This document shows, in pieces, positions 49,301 through 60,432 of a stretch of DNA of 64,000 bases. The notes beneath the pieces are model-generated. The model had not been told where the DNA came from, ran no database searches, and saw only the letters and a list, made by a program, of their open reading frames with translations. Origin of the DNA: Diplosphaera chodatii (Eukaryota > Chlorophyta > Trebouxiophyceae > Prasiolales > Stichococcaceae); NCBI GenBank assembly GCA_032358165.1, contig JAALGY010000037.1, forward strand, positions 459,001-523,000. The letters run 5' to 3'. A program made the position numbers and the translations under genes. Each line of letters opens with the position of its first letter. Position 1 is the first letter of the stretch.

Positions 49301-52300
49301 AGCGGTGCTGCCCAGCGTGTCCGCATCTGCATATGGGAGAGTTTCAACGACGGCGTGTATGCATTGCGCGGGCCAAAGATGCGGTGGGCAGATGCTACTG
49401 GGGCACCTTGAGCGCCTTCTGCCGGCTGTCCAGTACCGCCCGCCGTGCCGGGTCTGGCGCCTCTTTCAGCATCGCTTTCGTCGCCGTGCGCGCCTGTGAG
49501 CATTGAGTTCGTATGGGGGATTTTTTTTTTCTCTTTTTTGTTTGATCAATTTTCCACTGTTAACGGCAACCATGGTCTGGCATGAGCCCAATGCGGACCA
49601 AAGCACACCTGGATGAGAGCTGCCAGGATGCTGGGGAGGACACCCTTGCGCACGCTGGGCTTGACAAACTTGTCACCTGCAGGGTATCAGAACGGTGATG
49701 TCACAGCGCTTCGGCACAAAACCGGCTGGTGCTAACAGGATCTGAGGTGGTAACGAAACAGCGCACCAGTGGGTGTGGTTATGATATCGTCAGCTGACAA
49801 ATCCGCCACATCGTCTGGGTGCAGCAGTGTAGTGTAGCACAGGTTGTGTGCCCGAAATAGAGAAGGATACCTGCAGTTTACACCATGCAGCTTTGCAGAC
49901 GTTTCTGGTTATGCACATGCATGAAGTTGAGGTGTCACAGCAGCACGAAGCAGGAAGCAATGCGCTTTGCTGGTTGGCAGCGCAGATCGCACAGGCTGGC
50001 AAAGTCGAGGATGCAGACAGGCGTGCGGTACAGGCCAGTGGTTCCTGCACACGACATACAGCCGACTCAGCGTTCAAGGGGTGTGCTCCTGATGCATATT
50101 GTTGAGATTGCATATGATCGGCCAGTGCATCAGCTTGGGCTGCCCATTTGTGCACCCGCTTCCACGGGGTGCATCAGGTACGGCGACTCCTGCAGCTGCT
50201 GCGGGTCGACCCTGCCGCTGACCATGTACCCCTGCCGCTGAGCGTTGCGCAGCAACAAGCTCCAGGTCCTGATCATCTGCAAACCCGCACAAGCACACTG
50301 ATCACAGTCAAAGCATACATATAAATCCGCTCAGGGTGCTCTGATGCCTCCGCCAACGAGTGCAAAGAGAGAACAGCCCATACAGCAATCATGTTGTATC
50401 TGCAGCATTATAGACGTGCGGCGCCAGGACCATCCGCCAACCTGGGCGTTGTACAGCACGTTAGCAAGCGTGAGCCCTGTCGCACGTGCCAGCTCCACAG
50501 ACTCCGCCAGGATGGACATGCGGCCCAGCAGCGCGAACACCGCTGCCGCTCGTGTGGCAGAGTACGCAGCCAGCCGCATGGCGCCTGCATCACTGTCGAA
50601 CCTGCACGCATGATATGATTCCTTTGGGATTCCTGGAAAGAGCGGCTCAGTGAGGCACTGTCTTTTCAAGCCGTCTCGATTGTATATCCACCCTTTCAGT
50701 GACCCTTCCAGTGACCCTTTCAGTTGCGCACTCCTCCTTACTCCGAGCCATGCTCGGACGACCCACTGCGGCAGATGAAGAGCACCGGCAACGATTGCAA
50801 GGCAGCAGACTCACGGGACGGTGGTGAGGACCGGGGGCGGCTGCGCGAGGCCGGCGAGCGCTGCGGTGACTGACGGCGGCAGCACCTCCAGCCTGCGGCC
50901 CAGCAGGCTCTGGCAGGCGTCCACCAGGCTGAAGCTCGCCAGGTTGCAAGCAGTGAGTATCTGCACATTCAGGATAACGCAACCTCACGCCTCGCCATAT
51001 TCACTCGAATCAAGCGGCTGCAGCTGTGTCAGGAGCCTGAAAGTAACATCATGCAGGGACATGCTGCAGGTTTGCACGGCAGCGTTCACCAAGCGCATTA
51101 TGTGCATCTAATGTACACCTGGCGCAGCAGGTCGAAGACCACGCGGCCGGCGATGTCGGCGCGCCATGTCTCCTGGTTGCTGGTACTGCTCATGCGGCTC
51201 TGGCTTTTCACCCAGTTGGCGCTGTACTGCGTCACCTTCTTGATGGACACCGGCTTTGTGTGCATCCCCTGTGCAGCATCGGGACAGCTCATCTGTAACT
51301 TGCACCATGCTGTGGTGATAGCTTGTACAATAGTTGCATGCAATAGGTGCAGTGCATGGTGATGGAACCATGCTGATGCTGAAAAGGTGGTATGTAGGCT
51401 GAGGGCAGAAGCCGAACATGTCGTTACTCAGAACGCGAGGAGTCGATGCACCACCTGCAGCCTGGAGATGGGCAGCCCGCCGCCGTCCAGTTTGAGCGCC
51501 TTGAAGCGCTCCTGCACTGCGGCCAGTGTGTCCTTCACCTGCAGCAAAGCAGTCGACCGTAGCTCGAGGCGGGGCACAGCAGGCTGCTGGCGTTATGATG
51601 CTGTTAAACTGTGCCGTTCGGTGTCGGACACCAGATGCTAATTTATAAAGGTCAGTTAGTGTGCACTCAGTGCACACGCTGAGGCTTGTCCAGGCATTTT
51701 CGATACCAGAGCGCACCTCGAAGAGCACAAAGGCATCGGGGTCGCGGTCCAGTAGCCAGGCTTTCCAGGCGCGCAGCATCGCCATCTCCGAGGGGAAGCG
51801 GTGCACGCGCGCGCTGTGCACGCGCTCTGCCAGCTCGCCCGCCTCGCAGCCGCGCTCGTAGATGAACACCACCTGCAGCGCAGCACGGTGGTAGATGCAC
51901 ATCTGCATCCTGGTTGCCTCAGAAGCAATGTGTGCTGGTCAGCAATTGTCCACAGTTGATCGCGAGCAGAATGCCTGCTGGCACCTTCTCCTGGATGCCG
52001 GGCGTTTCACGACATGACACGCCGCCTGCGTTGGCGCCCGTCTCCGGCACAGCCTCGGCTGCGCTCTGGTCAGCCAGATTGCCGCCTTCGCCCTGCTTGA
52101 CAAAGTGCGTGCGTCACATAGGTGACGAGTTTGCTGTGCGACTGTGTGGCAGGCCCAGGATACGATGGTGTAAAGTCAGGACGCTTCTTGCTGCACGATG
52201 CACCGCGCTCGGGTCCTCGACTCACGTCTTCATCATCGTCCAGGCCACCGTCATCACGCAGCAAGCCCGGCTGTCCACCTGCTGGCGCTGCCAATGCTGC

Positions 52301-54185
52301 ATCGCCTGAGCTGTGCAGGACGCAGGTGATGGCGACGATGGGGTCCTGACTGGCGACCGGCACCCTGTAGTGGGACAGCACCTCAGCCTTAGCTTGGGGG
52401 TGACACTTGCTTCGACCACGTGTCACCACAGCCACAGTGCTGTACCACCTGCGTGTGCCTGGCACAGCACCTGTCCTTGCCATCGCCAGGGCTGAGGACG
52501 ACATCCATCGTCAGCAGCCGCAGCGCTGCAATATCGCCGGCAGCGGCGCTGGCCACCGCGCTCCGCCACTGCTTTGCCGCTGGACCTGTGGCCGTGCGTT
52601 CTGTTGTGAACGATGCTGGAGACTGGATGTGCAGCAGGTACCCGATATGCTTGCACGAGCACACCCAATAGATGGACTCTTTGTTTGCCTTTAACACACA
52701 GCAAAGCTATATTCTAGTCAAAGGCCTGTTGCAAACGGGTCACACCTGCCAGCCCATGCGGTGTTTGCGGCTGCCAGCTGGTGTCTGACAGCTGGGTGGC
52801 GTCTGGCGTGAGGCATCGCAGGCTGGTCCATGGCGCATCGACCTCGATGGCACAGTTGGACGCCCGCTGCTGTGCCACCACAAAGCCCGCCTGTGCCCCT
52901 GACGACGATCTGCCAGGTGAAGGGGGGCCGCATGGGATATACATCCAGGCACCTGCAGCACAAGTGCAAAGTAGCATGGATCTGTGAGGTTGTGAGAGTC
53001 CAAGTTCATGCCATATCGGTGTATGCATGACACAAGGATCAAGACCGTTCGCTTGCTTGGACTCACCTCCTGACACAGAGGCATCCACGAGAAAGCGCTG
53101 CTGCAGGTGAACCTGCACATGCATGGGGTCATCAGCTTTGGGCAGGTGTGCAAAGATGAGGCATGAAAAGGTGCTGTCAATACGAGAAACCTGCTGTCAA
53201 TACCTCATGCTCGTAGAGGTTGCTGTCCCGCACTTCAAACCCATGAGATGGCAGGACATCTGCGCCCAGTGTCTTGTGCACTGCGCTGGATGCTTTGCGC
53301 ATGGATGCACCTTGAGTCAGTGTCACCTGCATATCAAATCAGCCTTCCGCTCAGCCGAAGTTTGGGAGAACCGCATCGCGGCGTGCATCCCATCCCTCCG
53401 TGGCCGGTGTGAAAATTGTGCTGACCCTACCTTGAGAGCTGGGACCTGGCTGGGGGACTTGGGTCGGTAGAACATGATCGGGGTGCGCTTGTCCGGCGTC
53501 AGGCTCACAATGCGGCTGTCAGGGGGTATCGACCTGCACATCGCCAGCACTCGCCGGTACAGTCTTCCACCAGGGCGGCCAACAGCTTCGTGCGCAGCAT
53601 GCAATAGCTGTCACCACATGCAGATTCCGGCACTCCACCTGTTCAGCAGCTGCATCAGCGTGTCCAGCGCCTCAGTGGTGAGAGCACCGACCGCATCATT
53701 GCTGCCCTGTGCCACCGCATGCAAAGATGTCACAACACATGATCGCAGCACAGGGCACCAATGCAGCGTATACAGTACAGCATGCACGTCATCAAGGGCA
53801 CCAACCTGGAATGTTGGAGCTGCTATCAGGAAGTACGGCCGGAAGTCGTTCACGCGCACCAGCACGCTGTGCCCAGCTGGTGTCACGCCCCACAAGTGAA
53901 AACGCCCGTTTGCCTCCTCATCAATGTTGGTCACCATGAACACAAGTCCCTGCGGTGGCAGTCGCCAGTGTCGCGCGTGATGGCTTTCGTTTTGTATGGC
54001 AGCTCGCTTGCTGCGCAGGTGCACACCTCGCCACCACTCGGTACAGCTGCAGCAAGTGGCCCCGAGCGCTGGCGACCGGCTGGCGCTTTGTCCAAAGCGG
54101 CCTCTGCCGCAGGCTTGCTCGCTGCAGGTCTGGCTGCCGCCTTCCTGCTGCGGAATGGCAGCTCCGCATGCTTGCTGTCTGCCAT
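46390..54185 (-). CDS. Divergent B-family DNA polymerase, Pol delta catalytic-subunit type
   Basis: Many-exon gene that can be followed from N-terminus to C-terminus against Pol delta. N-terminal: LWGVTPAGHSVLVRVNDFRP (about 53860), VHLQQRFLVDASVSGG (about 53080). Exonuclease-like domain: LLTMDVVLSPGDGKD (about 52490), SQDPIVAITCVLHSSGD, FPSEMAMLRAWKAWLLDRDP, KSQSRMSSTSNQETW, LASFSLVDACQSLLG, then MSILAESVELARATGLTLAN. Polymerase: motif A ILDFASLYPS (split, about 50000 and 49865), AHNLCYTTLL, KPSVRKGVLPSILAALI, ARRAVLDSRQKALKV, motif B ANALYGFTGAQT, motif C YGQTDSVFVHL (48921-48935). Then LAFEK-VLSPFLLLHVNRYAG. C-terminal: QTALKTFFRSK, CSFC, CVRC and CENGECPVLFSRLA, ending ERLIDW (stop 46390). 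Exonuclease residues are lost and motif C is altered, so this is probably not the replicative Pol delta itself but a diverged copy. Frames and splice sites are intact, arguing against a pseudogene. Confidence 0.82.
47667..47692. repeat. Perfect inverted repeat, 10-bp stem, 6-base loop
   Basis: CTTCCCTTGC at 47667-47676 and its exact complement GCAAGGGAAG at 47683-47692, in an intron of the polymerase gene. Confidence 0.8.
50691..50724. repeat. Three tandem 12-base units
   Basis: CCCTT(T/C)CAGTGA-type units repeated three times with small changes, in or beside a polymerase-gene intron. Confidence 0.7.
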
Positions 54186-54716
54186 TCTTCCGTTGGACAC
54201 TACTGGCCCCTCTGTGGCAGCAGATGGCGCTGGCGCATTGCCTGACCCAGTCGGTCAGTCAGCGGCCTTGTCATCGAGTCCGCCGAAAGACCTGAGAGCA
54301 CGTCAAACTCTAGCATGCCTTGCTTTGGCCCCTGCTATTGATGCTGCACTGATGGACATGCAACCGGTGCACCGAGAGATTGGAACTGCAAGTTGCAGCT
54401 GTCTTGTAGAAAGTGCAATCGCGCACGTTGCTGCATCATCGATAGCAGGCAGCCAAAAGTGCAAATGCAGATCAATCAACTGTGCGTCTGCTCAGCAAGG
54501 CACTGCGCGGCAGGAGTTGGTCAGCAGCTGGCACTGCTTCCGGAGCAAAATTCCGGAAGCCCACGACCAAGATCGCAGGTGCAATGCGATCAGAACCATT
54601 CCCTGCATCTTGCTGCCTGCTCCAATCCAGGAGTATGGTGACATGGACCGCACTGCGGATCCCTTGGGCCCCTTTCACCGCCAAAGCACCGCGACCACGA
54701 TGCACCAGACAGCGCC
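54186..54716. promoter_or_regulatory. Divergent intergenic region polymerase / FAD synthetase
   Basis: About 530 bases between start codons. An open plus-strand frame running through it is antisense to the polymerase N-terminus and then unstructured; I treat it as non-coding. Confidence 0.4.
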
Positions 54717-56215
54717 ATGCAGGTCCGATCACAATTGTGTTGTGCAGGACCCGTAGTATCAGCATCGGCGTGTGCTTCAAATCAGAAACCACGTCTACGG
54801 ATGACTGCAGGCGCATCAGCTGCAAACCTGGTCGAGGAGAGCACAGCAGACGATTGGCGGTCGCCGCTGGGGTCGCTGCAGCACGGCGCATCACCCAGCA
54901 CAGGCGGCAGCAGCGCAGCAGTGGTGGCACTGGGCAAGTTCGATGCGCTGCACCGCGGGCACAGGCTGCTGGTGGAGCAGGCTGCCAGCATGGGCGATGT
55001 GCCGTGGCTCATCAGCTTCAGCGGCATGGCACAGGAGCTGGGTGAGGCACTTGCTAAGCATGGCCTCACCACCCATATGGCAACAGTGATCTCACACGAA
55101 CGATCGTGGCCCTGTCATACTGCAGCTCCAGATTGACGTCGGCACCCACAGGCTGGCAAGTGCGGTTGCCGCTGGTGGCGCCATCAGAGCGGGCTGCCGT
55201 GCTGCGCGGCTGGGCATCGCGCTGCGGCGGCAAGACACCCCGCATGCGGTGCGTGCCCTTCGGCGCGGTGCGGCAGCTCAGCCCCGCGGACTTTGTGTCG
55301 GCGCTTGCGGAGGACTTGCGGGCGTCCGGCGTGGTCGTCGGTCTCAATTACAGATTCGGCTTCAAGGCGAGCGCTGATCTCCAGAACTGCGCCATGTCTT
55401 CCTGCAGTCGCAGTCGACGGTTTCACTACCGTCAACTGGTGCCATGAATGTTGCCACTCAGATCTACGTACACCTCACACAGGCAGCGGGAACAGCCGAC
55501 ACGCTGAGGGAGCTCGGGGCACAGCACGGCATGCGCGTGCGGGTCATGGACCTGCTGGGCGACGCCAGCAATGCAGACGGCAACGTCTCCAGCTCTGAGG
55601 CAAGCCGCTGACTCCCTGAAGACCCTGGAGCTGGCTGTCGTGACAAAATTGTATAACTGGCGCCTGCTGGAGGGGCCTACCAACCTGCCTGTGATGTGAG
55701 GCTATCAGTTGTGGAGACAATCTCTCAGAAACCGCCAGCAGCTTCGCAGGTGCGGCAGGCACTGGCTCAGGGGCGGCTGGACCTTGTGCAGCAATGGTTG
55801 GGCCGCGCCTACACCCTCATTGTGCAGCTACCAGGCGGCACCGCAGCACCCGGCAGCCAGCAACGCCTCCCGTGAGCCTGCTTACTGAACTAGGTTCTGC
55901 ACCTTGCACAACCACTGCCATGCGAGCGACACCTCCTTCAGCATCTTGCATTGCACACCGATCCGCAGGCCATCGGTGCCTATCCTTTGCGATGTCCTGC
56001 ACAGGGTGCTGCAGCAATCTTTTCAGAACCAGCCTCCGGGGCAGGGTTCATATGAGGCAGTGCTCTCTCCAGCAGACGCAGACCAGAGCAGCACAGACAG
56101 CGACACGATCCGAGTGGCAGTAGAGATGACAGTGATGGGGCAGGCACAGCTGCAGCCCATTGACAGTGACTGGCCAGCATGGGTTGCACAGAGACAACTA
56201 CGACTAACCTTCTGA
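54717..56215 (+). CDS. Plastid FAD synthetase (RibF-type FMN adenylyltransferase)
   Basis: Adenylylates FMN to FAD. The start at 54717 opens a transit-like leader with many Ser, Cys and Ala. The nucleotidyl-transferase core has AVVALGKFDALHRGHRLLVE, with the HxGH-type site HRGH. It continues with PWLISFSGMAQELG, PLVAPSERAAVLRGWASRCG, VRQLSPADFVSALAEDLRAS and VVVGLNYRFGFKASA, with an Asn/Arg-Phe-Gly block as in RibF. Further exons give LRELGAQHGMRVRVMDLLG, VRQALAQGRLDLVQQWLGRA and YTLIVQLPGG, then a C-terminal part ending WVAQRQLRLTF. No riboflavin kinase domain follows, as in plant plastid RibF1/2, which are monofunctional. Plant FMN hydrolase/kinase fusions are a separate family. Exon edges in the second half are approximate. 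Confidence 0.88.
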
Positions 56216-56224
56216 CTTCAAACC

Positions 56225-56229
56225 TGTAA
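56225..56229 (+). terminator. TGTAA polyadenylation signal (FAD synthetase gene)
   Basis: TGTAA ten bases after the stop codon. Only about 86 bases separate this stop from the stop of the convergent YEATS gene, so the 3' UTRs probably overlap. Confidence 0.45.
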
Positions 56230-56301
56230 ACCGTTGAACGGGGTTGAAAGTCTATCGAGCATACACCTACCACTACTGACCCCGATCATGCACAGCATCT
56301 C

Positions 56302-57705
56302 TCATGTGGTGACCGCTGAGGGCTGCGTAGCCAAAGGCCCCTGCATCATGGCCACCCGCTGGCGCGAGTTGTGTATCCGCCTGAGGTCGTCCTGCGGTTG
56401 CATCGGCGGACCTCATTCGCAAAGCCATTTGAGCGAAGACGGCACATCGCACAGTTGCACCAGTCGCACACATCCTGCTGTTGAAACGGTACCCTCCGAT
56501 GGCAACATTACACAGTGGGTCCATCGCAGAACTGCACCTGGGGATTGAAGGCACCAACGTACGCGCTGCAGGACAGCTGCGGCTCGGGCGCAGGCAGGCT
56601 GCCCTGCTCGCCCGCCCTCCGCCAGAAAGCCTCCGTGGGCTCACTGAATACCAGCTCCTCATAAGTCTCTGACACCACCTGCAGCCAGGCGCACATGGAT
56701 TGGGTCCCCAGTGTCTCCTGCGGTTTTTGCCACCAGCACTTCTTGTGGGCATCTGTAGCATCTTGAGTGACTCATGACGAGCTCGACATTGGCGGTGGTA
56801 CGACGATGTTAGGATACCGGCTTCTTGCTGCTCTGCTGCGGGTGTCGATCGTCGTCTGTGTACAGCTTCAGCTTGTGCGCAAGCTCCAGCGGCTTCTCAC
56901 AGCAGTCGTCCTGGAAATACAGCTGCAAAGCAATCCACAGAAGGAGTGCTACAAGGGTAGGGACATGAGGCAACGGTCAGATAGCGTGGGTTTTGGCGGT
57001 GATCTTACGTCGTGCAGCATCCCAGCAAAGCACGAGCAAGACGCGCTTGTTCGCATTCGACATCTTCCAGATGGGAGCTGACACCAAGTAGATGCGCACC
57101 TGGATGCCAATCTCAAACTCACCCCATCCCCCTTCTACCACCTCATAAGGCTGGTGCTCCACTGGCCGCAATGGGACTGCGAAGCTAGAGTGGAGCTGAA
57201 ACACTACCTGCGGAAATTGAACCTTTTGGTACTGGTGCTTGCGCTTTGGCCAGGACCAGCACTGAAGACGCTGGCGAGGCAGCCTGGTTGGTGCAGATGT
57301 TCTGCAGACACATGCCTCACCTTTTTGATGCAATAAGAGAGGTCCTGCCCGCGGGCTCCTCGCACGTAGACGGTCCATTTGTGCGTCATTGTGTCGCTGG
57401 CCTGTGCACAGCATGCGGAGCATGGGATTGCTGACACCGCATCCACGCCAGGAGATGGGGTGTGCACGCATCCGTTATACCGGGTGCTGAACGCGATATT
57501 CGTACCTTCTTGCCAAGATACCATGCCACTGTTCCCATGACGATTGGGCAGACAACTTCTCCGCCCTTGATGCGTGACTCGCCATTCTGCACGCAGCACA
57601 GTATTTTTTTAAAGGGCATTTGACCGTCCGTCGGCACTAGAACGCCTTTTGGCGTGCTGACACGCACACGCGTACCGGCGTTGTGAACGTATCAAGATCT
57701 GACAT
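56302..57705 (-). CDS. YEATS-domain chromatin protein (GAS41/YAF9 type)
   Basis: Reader of acylated histones in SWR1/NuA4-type complexes. The proposed first exon (57705, MSDLDTFTTP) joins NGESRIKGGEVVCPIVMGTV and AWYLGKK in phase through a short intron; an ATG at 57619 inside that intron is the alternative start. The YEATS domain follows: THKWTVYVRGARGQDLSYCI, VVFQLHSSFAVPLRPVEHQP and YEVVEGGWGEFEIGI, with the aromatic WGEF of the acyl-lysine pocket. Then come LYFQDDCCEKPLELAHKLKL and YTDDD, SETYEELVFSEPTEAFWRR, and a helical C-terminus (QDDLRRIHNSRQRVAMMQ). The length is close to GAS41/YAF9. It is convergent with the FAD synthetase gene. Confidence 0.92.
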
Positions 57706-58353
57706 CCGCCACGAATGCTGCTGCACGCGCGCCGGCGTGATTTGAGCAGCTTGCAGGCTCTGCTGGCAATACACGCTACGAAACGATCTGCCAAATGCAG
57801 GTTCAAGCAGCCCTGACGCGGTGTAACGGCCAATGCCACCATCTAGCATGCCATTCTTGCTTGGCGCTTCTGTGCCAGGCTGTGATTTGCAATCACAGCA
57901 GGCAGCTGAGATCCTGCCAAATGCAGGGTCATTTGCAGCCTGCAGTATGCCACCGTAGCTGCTTGCGCGAGCAAGTGACACATGACAGGCCTACTCGCAG
58001 GCCCATGCTTGGTGCAGCTTCCATCTGAAGCCTCCATCTGGCCCCAGACCGCCGCTGTTGCAAGTCGATGGCGAAGGCATCTTACAGGCGCACATAACCT
58101 GCAGCAACAGGTGATGCAGCTTGCGTTCCACATGTCATCTGAGGCAAGACAGGGAGCCGATCAGCAACACCAAGTGTAGCAAAACCCACTCACGTTGGCT
58201 GTCCCACATCAGGCCTGCATGGCGGCAGCAGTCCCGGCGGGAGCAGTCCCGGCGGCATGGCACACGGGAACCCAGCATTTAGCTGGTGTACAGCAGCTTC
58301 CTGACAGGTACAAGGTCAGTCATGACCGTTCGTGTGCTATTTAAAAATGGTAC
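57706..58353. promoter_or_regulatory. Divergent intergenic region YEATS / HAD phosphatase
   Basis: About 650 bases. It has two copies of CTGCCAAATGCAGG (near 57788 and 57915) and a 15-base tandem AGCAGTCCCGGCGG (58227-58255). I see no gene. Confidence 0.4.
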
Positions 58354-59987
58354 ATGCACAGCTGGTGTTGTGACGCTGCTGTCCCACAGTCCAACATCGC
58401 GCATCTGCAAACGGTGTGCACTGACGAACGCATGTTCCTTGATGTGCAGGGCGTCCTGCTTGACCAGTATGGCTGTCTGCACGACGGGCAGACCCCATAT
58501 GAAGGCGCAATCGAGGCAGTGCGGACGCTTGCCAAGCGCGGGTTGAAGATTGTGCTGCTTTCCAACTCCAGCAGACGTGCGCATGCATGTCCAGCAGCTG
58601 ACTGTGCGACCTGTTACCCTTGTTCATTGGTGTACTTGATCACGTGTCAAGCACGGGCAAGGCAGCATCACGTAACGCAGGCTCAGCGGGAGCATTGGAC
58701 AAAATTGCAAAGCTGGGATTTGATCCCGACTGGTTCCTTGGCGTGGTCACCTCAGGCGAGGTGTACGCCTGCATAGCAACAGTGAACGTCTTACCCAGAC
58801 GAGTGAGTGTTTGTGACGTGTGACACACCTCCAGAACTTCCTGCCATCAACACGCATCCCACTGCAGGTCACCCACCAGCATCTGCAGCAGCGCCCGACA
58901 GCATTTTGGCAGGGGCTTGGCAGCCGTGTGCTGCATTTTACCTGGAACACACGCGGCCAGGTTGTACTGGACGAAGCGTTAGGTCTGCAGGTGGGCCATC
59001 AGGCACAGCTGCCAGAGACATTGCAAACTGCTAGGAGTGCAGGCACAAGTGCTGACACAAGAAGGGTGTGCAGTGCCTTGAGTTTTGATGCTGTCATGCT
59101 AAGGCGTTGCCTGCATTCTTGCTCTGCAGGTCACTGAATCCCCTGAGAAAGCTGACTTCATCCTTGCACATGGCACCGAGGCAATCTCAGCAGCAGACGC
59201 CAGCAGCAGTGCGTTGACACGGTCAGTAGCAGACCTGGAGCAGCTTCTAGAACGGGCAGCAGCAGCGCACCGCCCGCCACTGATTATAGCAAACCCAGGT
59301 GGAGCTACCAGGACACCTTGCATTGGAGCAACCGCTTGTCAGCATCACGGTCGTCATCGTATAGCAGCACAGACAGGGCTGCCCACTATGGCGGCCTGAT
59401 GATTCGCCACCTGCTTCCTTGCAGACATCGTCACAACCAGTGGCGACTCCCTGGTGACCATGCCAGGAGCATTGGGAAAGTTCTATGCCTCTTTGGGGGG
59501 ACAGGTCAGCTTGCTGGTCCACTCATGTTAGCAGTGCCCTTCTACACACACCTGCGTGGCCTCGTGTGATGAGAACTGTCGGTAAATGTAGGTTGAGCTC
59601 ATGGGGAAGCCTGCGCTGGTGATCTACAAAGAGGCATTACAGCTCCTGGGCTTACAGCCGGCAGAGGTGGTTGCCATTGGCGACTCGCTGGTGCGATATG
59701 TGCACATACACATGGTGTGGTGAAAAGATTGCGTATGCACCTGTGAGGTACTGCTCACCAAGGGCATGCATCTAATTGCACTTCATAGACTGCAGGAGCA
59801 CGACATAGCCGGAGCAGCTTTGGCCGGTGTTGCTTCGTGGTTCATCGGCGGGGGCATCCATGCAACAGCACTGGGTATTGCGAGGAACGGCAGCGTCACT
59901 CCGCCATCTCAGACTCTTGACCAGCTGTGTCAAGAATATGGTTTGACCGCACAGCCAACATTTGCGAGCGCATTCCTCAGGGCATGA
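58354..59987 (+). CDS. HAD superfamily class IIA hydrolase (plant NagD-like phosphatase)
   Basis: Phosphatase-like protein of the HAD IIA group. The nucleophile block is GVLLDQYGCLHDGQTPYEG, the usual DxxG(x)L form with Asp-Gln at the start, as in plant orthologues. LKIVLLSNSSRR is motif II. Then come DKIAKLGFDPDWFLGVVTSG, THQHLQQRPTAFWQGLGSRV and HFTWNTRGQVVLDEALGLQ. Further on are PEKADFILAHGTEAIS, PPLIIANP, LMGKPALVIYKEALQLLGL and EVVAIGDSL-EHDIAGAALAG, which holds motif IV. The end is WFIGGGIHATALGI and a short C-terminus. The start is uncertain: ATG 58354 is in frame with the core, but a splice acceptor at about 58449 could make the true first exon lie upstream. The substrate is unknown. 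Confidence 0.87.
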
Positions 59988-60171
59988 AACTGTGAACGTA
60001 TGCCTGTTGGTACAACAACCCACCGTCCGTTCGTGACCACTACAGCCGAATCACAATCCCCGCTTGCTGACCCCGCAGTCAGGTGCCATACTCAGTCGCA
60101 GACCCGCATCACCTCATTTGCAAGTGCACACCTAGGGTGACAAGAGCCAACAAAGCGCCTGACAGGTGGCG

Positions 60172-60432
60172 TCACAATCTGTCCTCTGCACTAGGAGCGC
60201 TGAAGGCGCTTTCCAGATTGCGGTTGAGCAGGTAGCGGCTGGTAGACAGCACATCCAGGCGGTGGTGGCTGCGCTCATAGCGGCCCTTTACAAGCTTGTA
60301 CTGGATGACCAGCGAGTCCACGATGTAGTCCTGACCTGCTACCTGCAGATCATAAGGAATTGCGTGAAGTCCATGCGGTGAAGGAAACGGGCGCTCGTGC
60401 GCCATGGTGCAAGGCGCGCTCTGCTTCCGCAA
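60172..60432 (-). CDS. Small conserved-looking ORF, possible last exon
   Basis: Minus-strand frame reading IPYDLQVAGQDYIVDSLVIQ, YKLVKGRYERSHHRLDVLST and SRYLLNRNLESAF, then a stop at 60172. The even, charged alpha/beta pattern looks coding. An ATG at about 60405 (MAHERPF) could start it, but the preceding open frame (60440-60590, SLGVHALPPSTHNGD and NHQELFAEAERAL) also looks coding in another phase. A two-exon gene is possible. I do not recognise the family. Confidence 0.35.
   Translation of the reverse strand: MRKQSAPCTMAHERPFPSPHGLHAIPYDLQVAGQDYIVDSLVIQYKLVKGRYERSHHRLDVLSTSRYLLNRNLESAFSAPSAEDRL

Noticed and set aside
46390..54185. Identification of the polymerase as REV3 (Pol zeta)
   Set aside because: Lack of exonuclease residues suggested REV3, but motif A continues AHNLCYTTLL and motif B is ALYGFTGAQ, both Pol delta forms. 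The N-terminal HSV...PYF block also follows Pol delta.
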